A stretch of 64,000 nucleotides of DNA, from positions 62,874,201-62,938,200 of the forward strand of contig CM053140.1 in assembly GCA_028571685.1 (NCBI GenBank), written 5' to 3'. Below are positions 56,130-64,000 of this stretch, piece by piece. This DNA is from Heterohyrax brucei. Taxonomy: Eukaryota; Chordata; Mammalia; Hyracoidea; Procaviidae. The translations under genes were made by a program, and so were the position numbers. Within the stretch, counting starts at the first letter, position 1, and each line of letters opens with the position of its first letter. The notes beneath the pieces are model-generated. The model saw only the letters and a program-made list of their open reading frames with translations, was not told the origin of the DNA and did no database searches.

Positions 56130-57970
56130 ATTTCTCTCTGTTTGTTTGTTCATTCATTCCTTCATATAAAAATATTTATTGAGCATACATTCTGTGCTGA
56201 GGACTGCTAATGACTGAACAAAAGTCAACCCTTTGTCCTCATGGAGCTAACATTCTAGTGTAGGGAGATAGACCATAAATAAGTGCATAGTGGGTCTGAT
56301 GGTGATTAAGTCGCAGGAGGAAAACCTGAAACAGAGAAAAGGGGATAGGGAGTGAAGGAGATGCTACTTTATTCAGTGTTTACAGGGAGTGCCTTTCTAA
56401 GAAGGGGCCTTTGAGCAGAAGCCTCAAGGGAGTGAGAGAACAAACTGTGTGGATATCAGGGAGAATAATGCTCCAGAGAGATAAGAGCAAAGTGCAGAGG
56501 GCCGTGTGCAGAGTCATGCTTGGTGAGTGAACAACAGGAACTGCAAAGAAGCTGGTGTGACTTTACTGGAGTGAGCAAGGTGGACAGTGATGGGCATGAG
56601 GTTGGAGAAGTTAAGGGCAGAGTGGATGCGGTAGGGCCTTGAAGACCATGGGAAGGCCTGTGGACGTCACTGTGAGAGATGGGAAGGTGTTGGAAGTGCT
56701 CAGGAGATGGTGACTGAAATGACATACATGAAAAGGATTTTTCTGGTTGCTATATGAAAAATAGAGTAATGAGAAGAAAGGCAGGAAGCAGAAGGACCTT
56801 TTAGGAGGCTACTGCAGTAGTCCAGGTGAGATTTAATCCTTGAACTCAGCAGCAACCCAATGGTAACCCAATTTAGATCACCATTGTTCTGTATCTCAAA
56901 GACAGAGCCGATGAGCATTGCTAATGAGTTGGATGAATGGTGAGAGAGAGGGGTTAAGGATGAACCTCAGGTTTTTAGCCTGAGCAACTGATTTAAACTT
57001 CTTGTCTTTGAAATGCCTGTTGAGTACCCAAGTGGAGATGGTTCAATAAGCAGTTGTGTAAATGTTTGGAGTTCTGTGGAGAGATCAGAGCTGAGATGTA
57101 AATTTTGGAGTTGTGAATGTGCCCATGGGATTTAAAACCATGTTTACAGTGTGAGCTTACAGATCTAGAAGGAGAAGATAAGAAATGTAAGGACCTAGTT
57201 TGGGGAGCATGCCAGTATTTAGAGGTCAGGAAAATAGGGAGAAACCAGAACAGAGGACTGAGAAGGGCAGCCAGTGAGAAAGGAGGAGAATCAAACAGGA
57301 GCAGGGTCTCAGATGCCAAGAGGAGGAAAATACCTCAAGAAAGGAGAGAAACCAGCTTGTGTTCAACACTGCTGCTAGGCACCCTGAGTGTTGATCACAG
57401 GCTTTAGCAATGCGTAGGTCATTGGTGAACTCGATAAGAGCAGTATCAATGAACCAGTGGGGACAAAAACCTGAATGGAAAGAGAACTGCAGAAATAGAT
57501 GTGAAGATACTGAGTGTGGATGCCTCTTTCAAGGGGATTTGCTTTGAAAGAAGGAAGTGGGTCACTGCTGAAAGGGGATGTGAGAGCAAGGTTTTTATTA
57601 AGGTGGAAGATATAGCAGTATGTTTATTGATGGGAATGGTTCAGGAAGGAGGGGGATAATTGATGGTGGAAGAGAGAGGAGGCAGCTGGTAGAGCAAGGA
57701 GGGATGAGTTCTCTGCATAAGTGGAGGATCGGCCTGGATCAGAGGAAGGATGATTCATTGATAGGAGGAGGAGTGAGACAGAGCATATAGGTTCATATGG
57801 GAGGTTGTGGGTGGTTGGGCGTATGTATAGGTTCTATTCTGATTGCTCCTTCTCAGTGAGATAAGAAAAGATAGCAGCTGGAAGTGAGAGGGAGCAGGAG
57901 AAGGCAAGTATAAAATAGTTATTGAGAAGAGTGGGAGACTACATGAACCAGGAAAATATATAGCATGGGC
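56130..57970 (-). mobile_element. Long L2 LINE, minus strand
   Basis: About 1.8 kb. The plus strand begins with the reverse of the L2 3' end ('ttcattccttcatataaaaatatttattgag', shortened here as an ATTC-repeat tail then 'tatttattgagcatac') and runs through 'ctcatggagctaacattcta' and 'ggctactgcagtagtccagg' up to about 57,970. No long frame remains. Confidence 0.7.
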
Positions 57971-58429
57971 AACGCCAAAGGCACTTTTGAACATGTTAAC
58001 GGTCATGGCTTTAAAGTGAGACCAGAACTCAGTTGTGCATTTTTCTGCTGCCTTGTGATGTTAAGCTGCCTTGTTTTGGTTATGGAATAGTCAGAGAGTT
58101 GGGTTTAACCAGAGTTTAGGTTTAATCAGGTGAATACAGATAGAAAGAGAGCAAAGGCATTTGAGGATGTATGCAAGAGAGTGACTTAAATGATGGATGT
58201 AGGGACTAAACTAGGAACAAGGGGAGCATGGACATAAGGAGATGAAGTACAGTGGTAAGGCAGGGTAGTTCACACATTGGAGGTTTTTGTGGGGACAGGG
58301 CACTTTGGGAGTGAGCTGGAAAGATAAGAGATTGTGATTGGCAAGCAGGCTGTTGAAATGTGGGTTATGCAGGGAATACAGCTATCGGCATTATTGAAGT
58401 ATGGAGAGGTCATTCTCATTCCACGTCTG

Positions 58430-58570
58430 AGCATTAAAATGGGGGAGTTGTTTAAAAAAATATGATGCTTGGGTCCCACCCCATGGGGTAGGGACTGGAC
58501 ATCAGTATGTTTTTATTTCACATTCACATGCTAATATGCATGCTGAGTTGAAAGCTGTTGGTCTAGGGCT
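58430..58570 (+). mobile_element. MER5-like hAT-Charlie MITE relic
   Basis: 'tgatgcttgggtcccacccc' then 'gacatcagtatgttttta' and an end 'aaagctgttggtctag' match the MER5A/B layout. Confidence 0.55.
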
Positions 58571-59199
58571 GGGTGGCTGAGACAGGGTAGAAAACAAGGT
58601 CTTTGGAGGAGAGGAAGTCAAAGGACAGACAGGGCAGAGTATTAGAAGAATCTTTTTTGATATTCACACCGAGAAATATAACAGAAGTTGTATTTGAAAG
58701 CTATGTGATTGAATTTCCCAAAGCATGAGGTGGTGGGTGATCTGGGGTACCCTGGATGACTGTAATAGGGAGGGGTGGCAGTGGTATCATTTTATGGTCT
58801 GCCCTTCAAAAGATCTGAAGATTTTTAAGGAAGGAAAAAGAGACAGGTCTGAAAGTAGTAATAACATACAGGACCCTACCCACTTTAGGGCTGTGGGAGA
58901 GGCCAGGACAGAAGCAGGGGGCTCAGGTGAGAGCTAGTGTCAGTTAAAGCAGTCACTGTGATGATCCAGATTTTTGTATGTTAGCTTGAGTATTGCCACA
59001 TGGAAACTGAATGTGCCTCAAACAGCAAAATCTAGACTGAGCTGCTGTTTCCTCTTACACCCGTTTTTCCTCCTGCATTCCCTGCCTCAGTTGGTTCTAC
59101 CATCATCCATCAAGTCAGCTCACCCAGAATCTGAGTCGTCTGGAATCTTCCCTTTGCCTTCTACTCTGCCTGTGGTCATCAAATACTGTCAATTTTACT

Positions 59200-59860
59200 G
59201 TTCTTTGAATGAATCTCCTCCCTCCACCTGCACAGTCACAGCTTTAGTTCATGTCACCTGTCATCCAGTTTTGTGGTCATCTCCCTTCTGGACTTCCTGC
59301 CTTTAATCTCGCCTCTCTTGAATCCTTCCCCTAGCTGTCCTCAGAGCAATCTTTTAAACAAGTTAAATTTGACCGTGAACAGTCCAAGGTCCTTAGCATG
59401 TCACTTCCACAAGGACAGGGATTTTTGTCTGTTCTATTCATTGCTGTGTTCCCAGGGGCTAGGACAGAGCCTGACACATAGTAGAAACTCAGTATAAACT
59501 TGTTGAATAAATGAATGAACGTGAGCTTCACAATCTGGTTCTTGTCCCTTCCTCAGTGTCATCCCTCAGTTTTTTATTCATTTAGCTCTGTGCCTACACA
59601 CATGCTAGTCTTCTGCCTAAGATGTCTTTCTCTGTCTACACCTGGTAAACTCCTGTTCACTCTTTAAAACCTTCTTCAAAGTTCACTTCTCCTGTGAAAT
59701 CCTCTCTAAACTCCAAAAGAGAATTCATTAATTTTTGTCTGTATTTCTCTATCACTTTGAACTTTGTGTTTATTACATTCTATTGTATGAATTTGTTTAT
59801 ACATCTTTCTCTCTTGCTGGGCTTAACTTATTGAGGGAAGAAGGAATTGTTTTGGTAGAA
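59200..59860 (+). mobile_element. L2 LINE 3' parts, two pieces
   Basis: The first piece ends at about 59,520 with the classic 'gcctgacacatagtagaaac' and 'tgttgaataaatgaatgaac' tail. The second starts near 59,530 and runs through 'aaaaccttcttcaaagttca'. Confidence 0.75.
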
Positions 59861-60454
59861 GTGAACCTTGACACAGCACCTAGCTTGTAAAGGACTGTCC
59901 TACTGGGGAGTCAGATCATGAAAGGGAAAGGAAAATGTTGAGATGATTCATATTTTTTCAGTGGGGAAACATTAATAGTTTGCTCTTCCAAGGACTACCA
60001 TGGGGTCTACTTTACTTAATGGCTTTGAAAATAATTGGGAAGAAAGGAGCAGTATGATACCAAGCTGATGAGGACAAATGACAGGAAGATTCCCTCAATG
60101 CTACTGAAGTGAGCAGGAAAAAGACATCTGTAATCAGTGAGAGATCTAACAGTCCAACATATGTATGTACTGATGAGCTGTGAACTGCTGCTTATAGCCC
60201 AGGAAACAGCTTTTGGAGTTGTTATAGGTTATCTAAAATGTTAGGCATTTTGAGGAAGGGAAGTAGAAGCCAAAGATTGCCATCTCCACCCTCATATAAA
60301 ACAATGTTGGGTTCTCACTTGGAATTCAACGCCTCAGGAAAGACAAAGCCTAGTTAGATGTCCTGAAAAGGTTTGGAGAATATGGACTAAATCCAGTGTT
60401 GACAGAGAGCACAAGAGGCCGGCCTGCTCCTGAGTAAAGAAATGCCAGGGAGAT

Positions 60455-60700
60455 GATGATGATGATGACATGCATAACTGACACTTACAAATGCTCCCTC
60501 TGTGCCTGGTGTTGTGCCAGCAGAATTTTAGGTGTTGTTTCATTTAATCCTTAGTACAGTCCTCTGAGGTGGAAACTATTATCCTTATTTTACAGATAAG
60601 GAGAGTAAGGCACAGAGAAGTTAGGTAAAATGTCCAGAGTCACAGAGCTGCTAAGTGATAGAGCCAGGACTCGAACCCAGGTGTGTGTTCCTGGAAAGCT
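60455..60700 (-). mobile_element. MIR SINE
   Basis: 'cattttacagataagg' type core ('ttattttacagataaggaga'), 'cagagtcacagagctgctaa' and 'gactcgaacccaggtg' are MIR reversed. A (GAT)n run lies at 60,452-60,467. Confidence 0.8.
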
Positions 60701-60779
60701 AAGTCACTAGTAGCTTCATGGTGTGATGTAATATAACATGACATGATTCAAGTTTGTAAAATATTGAAGGGTATGGATA

Positions 60780-60930
60780 AACCCATTGCCATCAAGTTGA
60801 TTTGGACTCATAGTGACCCTGTAGGACAGAGTAGAACTGCCCCATAGGGTTTCCAAAGAGCACCTGGCAGATTTGAACCTTTTGGTTAGCAGCTGAGCTC
60901 TTCACAGCTGTGTTACCAGGGCTCCAGATG
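60780..60930 (-). mobile_element. AfroSINE
   Basis: Minus strand: 'cattgccatcaagttgattt', 'gaccctgtaggacagagtag', head 'ttaccagggctcc'. Confidence 0.9.
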
Positions 60931-61815
60931 GCATGGATAGTGAGTACAAATGTTGAAATACTGCAGTAAGGGTATACCCAGGAAACTTGAAAGCAGTTTT
61001 CATACAGGCAAGTGAAAGGATGGAGGTCACCAGGAAAAAGTGAAAAAATTCACCCTATGCGTTAAGAGAAGATTTCATAGGAGAGGTAGGAGGGGTAAAT
61101 GCTGAGCAAGGTTCTAAAGGACAAATAGCAGTTCACTGAGCATACAAAACAGAGAAGGATGTCTGAGGCTGAGAAATATTAAAAGATTGTATGAGCAAAG
61201 TGAAAAATAAGAATAGAAAAAAGATTTCAGTGAATTACCAGATACTTGATGACTCCAGATACATATAGGTAATATGAATCAAACAATTTAGGATGGCATC
61301 ATAGCAAATCCTACACACAGCTGGAAGATAGTCTTAGGAACTCTGCTAGAGAAATAATGAATCCTGGTCCCTAGATGTGATGTATCCTATTACAGAATTT
61401 TTTTAAACTTTTGAGAGTCCTGAGGTCCATTCAGGAGGTCTCAGTCAGCATTTTCTTAAAATGAAATCAAATGGAGTAGAAGATACCAGAGTGGGTAGCT
61501 TGTTGTGTGAAGCTTTTTCAGTTATTTACATGAAGGCTTGTGTGTTTTGAGGTTGTCGTGTAAGCTGTGTTCCTAACTGCAGGTCAGAGATGTTTGTTTA
61601 TGGTCTTTCTTGCACTATCAGAAGCCCATATTATCCTCCAGCTGGTTGGGAGCCTGACAAGAGTTGGAATCTGCAGACCAGAGCCTATTAGCTGGAGGTG
61701 GACTTGGAATCCTCTTGAGCTGGATTGATCCGGTTGCCCAGCTCTGGACCCCACTATGGAAGGTGGTATTGTTGTTGCTTCCAGAAGAGCTCATTCAGTT
61801 TGTTTGGTTTTCCAG

Positions 61816-61994
61816 GTGATGTATTGGTGGTCCCCATCAAGCTCCACAAGTGTCCTTTCTGCCCTTACACTGCCAAACAGAAGGGCATCCTCAAGCGGCA
61901 CATCCGCTCACACACAGGCGAGCGGCCTTACCCCTGTGAGACCTGCGGCAAGAGATTCACTCGTCAGGAGCACCTGCGGAGTCATGCCCTGAGT
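61816..61994 (+). CDS. ZBTB8B: ZBTB8B zinc-finger exon
   Basis: Acceptor TTTTCCAG (AG 61,814-61,815) and donor AGT|GTAAGT (GT 61,995). The first two bases complete the glycine codon left open at 52,633; 59 codons follow, ending in phase 0. It encodes [11 protein letters not shown] then finger 1 (C-P-F-C ... H-I-R-S-H), the linker T-G-E-R-P-Y-P, and finger 2 ([17 protein letters not shown]). The last histidine of finger 2 must come from the next exon, off the right edge, since no continuation is seen up to 64,000. The match to ZBTB8B is close. Confidence 0.96.
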
Positions 61995-62569
61995 GTAAGT
62001 ATCCCACTGGCAGCTGCCTCGTGGCAGGGGTGGTTCGTGATGGTACCTAATGTAATGTAAAGCCAGCCTACCTTTGACTTCTCTGTCTTCTGGGGTATTT
62101 TCAGAAAATTTTAAACATATGTTTCTGCTCCCTAATTACAGCTGTGTTGGTCACATTTAGAGAAAGTTAAAGCTTATATGGCAACAGGCTAGTTTTCCAA
62201 GGGGAAAATTCAAGAAAGTTTAGATCCTGGTCAAGGACGACTGTTATGAAGGCAAAGAACAGAACACTGGGGCTTGAACAGAGGACTGTGGGCTGTTTCT
62301 GCCAGTGGATACTAGCAGTAGGCTGCACCCTCAGTTTCCTACCTCAGCCCAGCACCCTGAGGTAAAGGAGGGAGTGCTACCATTTACAGGACTCACTGTG
62401 GGCAGCAAAGAAGGCTCTAGTCGAAGGGGAGCTCCCCACTCACTGACTGCCCCCTAAAGTTCTATATCCCATGTAAGCTGGTGAGTCTCACCAGCTGAAA
62501 GATACTCTGGCCGTTTAGAAAGGTATTCAATATAAAGTCATCTTTGAGCAAGGCAATCAGCCTTTGGAA
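61995..62569. other. Unassigned ZBTB8B intron sequence
   Basis: Start of the next ZBTB8B intron. No further exon or repeat recognised. Confidence 0.4.
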
Positions 62570-62877
62570 AATCGAAGATAAAGATGGTTTGGACTTCAGA
62601 TAGCATTGTCAAGAAAGTAAAAAGACAACCCACAGGATGGGAGAATATATTTGCAAACCATGTATCAAATAAGGTCTGGTATCCAGAATGTGTGAAAAAT
62701 TCTGTAAGTGAACAATAAAAATACAAATAATGCAATTAAAAAATAGACAAGGGATTTGAGTAGACATTTCTCCAGGAAAGATGTGCAAATGGTCAATAAG
62801 CAGATGAAAAATGGTGAACGTCATTAGTCATGGGAAATGCAAATCAAAACCACAATGAGATGGCACTTCATACTTGC

Positions 62878-63072
62878 CAGCCTGTTGCCCTCAAGTGGAT
62901 CACTGCTAACGGTGACCCCATGTGTTTTTGGTAGAACTCTGTTCCTGGGGGTTTCTAAGTACTGAGTTTTTTCAGAAGTTGATTGCCATGCCTTTCTTCC
63001 GAGGTTCTTCTGGTGGACTTAGACCTCCAGTCTTTTGGTTAGCAGCTGAGGTGCTGTTTGCACCCTCTAGGA
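62878..63072 (-). mobile_element. AfroSINE, long subfamily, in L1M
   Basis: Tail 'cctgttgccctcaagtggat', module 'tcagaagttgattgccatgc', then 'cttttggttagcagctgagg'. The short repeats 'ttcatac' and 'ttcacat' at the junctions may be a decayed duplication. Confidence 0.75.
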
Positions 63073-63324
63073 ACTCGTTCACATCCACTAGGATGGCTAT
63101 AAAGGAAAAAAATGGGTGGGTGGGGGACAGTAGCAGAATACTGGCGAGGATGTGGAGAAATTGGAACCATTCTGGATTTCTGGAGGAGTGTAAAGTGGAG
63201 CAGCTGCTGTGGAATCAGTTTGGCAGTTCTTTGAGAAGCTAACGTAGTTTACTGCTGCACATGACCCGGCAATTCTGCTCCTAGATATACACCTGAAAGA
63301 ACCCAAAACATACATTCATACACA

Positions 63325-63380
63325 AACTTGTACATTAATGATGTACATTAATGATGTACATTAACTTGTACATAAATAGT
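63325..63380. repeat. Short tandem repeat of about 13-16 bases
   Basis: 'ttaatgatgtaca' occurs twice in tandem with a partial third unit ('ttaacttgtaca'). Confidence 0.7.
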
Positions 63381-63475
63381 AGCATTATTCATAAGAGTCA
63401 AAAGGTACACACAACCCACATGTCCATCAACTGATGAATGAGAAAACCAAATGTGTCATGTACATACAATGTAGC

Positions 63476-63705
63476 ATTGTTCAGTTGTGCTTGTCTGCGT
63501 TTGGCCTCACGCTCTTGGCCTCCCCACTGCCAGCTGGTCCAGCTCACAGCCAGTGTAACCATTTCGTTCAGCTCTCTTCAGCTGCACTGTGTTCTGCCGT
63601 CACCACCAAGTTTGCCTCTTCCAGGCTTCCTGCTGTCTTCAGTAGTACAGTCCTTGACCTATTTTAGGAGGTTCCTTGCCTCTCTCTGTTTCTTCTCTTT
63701 TCTTT
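63476..63705. other. Unassigned sequence
   Basis: No feature recognised before the L1 tail. Confidence 0.3.
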
Positions 63706-64000
63706 TCTTTTTTTTTTTTTAATTTAACATAACTGAGTAAAAATGTACATTCACATGAAAATTTACATGCCCCCCTATATGCAGCTTCCACTGCTCTCCC
63801 TGTCCGGTGACTGCATACTATTCCTCTCTGTTCCATACATGTCTCATCCTCCCAACAGACTCCTTTCCCCTCCTCTCCGTCCACTCCCCTTCCTCCAGCC
63901 AGAGGTCAGCAAGATGATATCCTATAGATGTATAGAACCATAAAGTGCTTCCAACATATGGTTACTCTGCATTGCCAAGTCCATTCCATTCCTGTCGAAA
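63706..64000 (-). mobile_element. Young L1 3' end, runs off the right edge
   Basis: A T-run (A-tail on the minus strand) then L1 3' UTR. By eye about 8 differences in 275 bases separate it from copy B at 36,268-36,544, so it is a close and recent relative. Its length is unknown because the window stops. Confidence 0.9.

Larger units (their letters stand above)
52634..61815 (+). other. ZBTB8B: ZBTB8B intron between BTB and zinc-finger exons
   Basis: A 9,182-base intron with GT (52,634) and AG (61,814-61,815) ends. It is filled mainly with L2, MIR and a few SINE and L1 relics, and has far fewer young insertions than the intergenic region. The stretches 53,141-53,444, 55,216-55,739, 58,571-59,199, 59,861-60,454 and 60,931-61,815 have no gene or clear repeat, though 61,050-61,180 may be L2. 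Confidence 0.9.
62570..63475 (+). mobile_element. Old L1M element, ORF2 end, split by a SINE
   Basis: 'gggagaatatatttgcaaac', 'aggtctggtatccagaatgt', 'gaaatgcaaatcaaaaccac' (62,840), then after a SINE 'ccactaggatggctataaag' (63,088) and 'catgtccatcaactgatgaa' (63,420) are classic mammalian L1 ORF2-end landmarks. Confidence 0.9.

Noticed and set aside
1-64000. CRISPR arrays, operons, phage or plasmid modules, riboswitches, or a new multi-gene defence-like system
   Set aside because: The DNA is mammalian, with spliced genes and retroelements. All repeats seen are transposons or microsatellites, and none has array-like spacing.

Overview
This is mammalian nuclear DNA, almost certainly from an afrotherian and most likely an elephant or close relative. 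The window holds about two dozen tRNA-derived SINEs of the AfroSINE type, many RTE/BovB LINE pieces and long L1 elements. MIR, L2 and MER5-like relics are the usual ancient mammalian background. I cannot name the species from sequence alone.

Two protein-coding genes are present, both incomplete. At the left, on the minus strand, are the first two coding exons of BSDC1 (2929-2939 and 2615-2675) inside a CpG-rich promoter (about 2,330-3,450). The rest of the gene lies off the left edge. At the right, on the plus strand, is ZBTB8B: a CpG island that is probably its promoter (about 46,040-46,640), a large coding exon with the BTB domain (51,676-52,633), a 9.2 kb intron, and an exon with one complete C2H2 finger and most of a second (61,816-61,994). 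The last exon lies off the right edge. The genes are divergent, as I recall for human 1p35.1. About 43 kb of repeat-dominated DNA separates them, with two CTCF-like motifs (27,587-27,600 and 28,711-28,724).

The intergenic DNA is a stack of nested insertions. The largest structure is a degraded class I endogenous retrovirus on the minus strand. Its two LTRs (6,116-6,644 and 24,376-24,895) are 18 kb apart, and each is flanked by one half of the same RTE/BovB element, joined at the same RTE position with a near-identical 4-base duplication. Inside it lie gag, protease and envelope-like remnants, a dead mariner, an old L1 split by a second RTE, a 53-base L1 insertion with a 19-base target duplication, and a 7.1 kb decayed L1 (15,399-22,527).

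A second, younger L1 (36,257-43,285) is full length with a perfect 15-base target duplication, an intact ORF1 and an ORF2 broken only near its start. Its 5' end lies about 2.8 kb upstream of the ZBTB8B CpG island. Both long L1s share two traits worth checking: a small open frame in the ORF1-ORF2 spacer that overlaps the ORF2 start codon, and two roughly 198-base monomer-like units in the 5' UTR.

I found no evidence of an undescribed multi-gene system. The interest lies in the transposon architecture and its position next to two regulatory genes.
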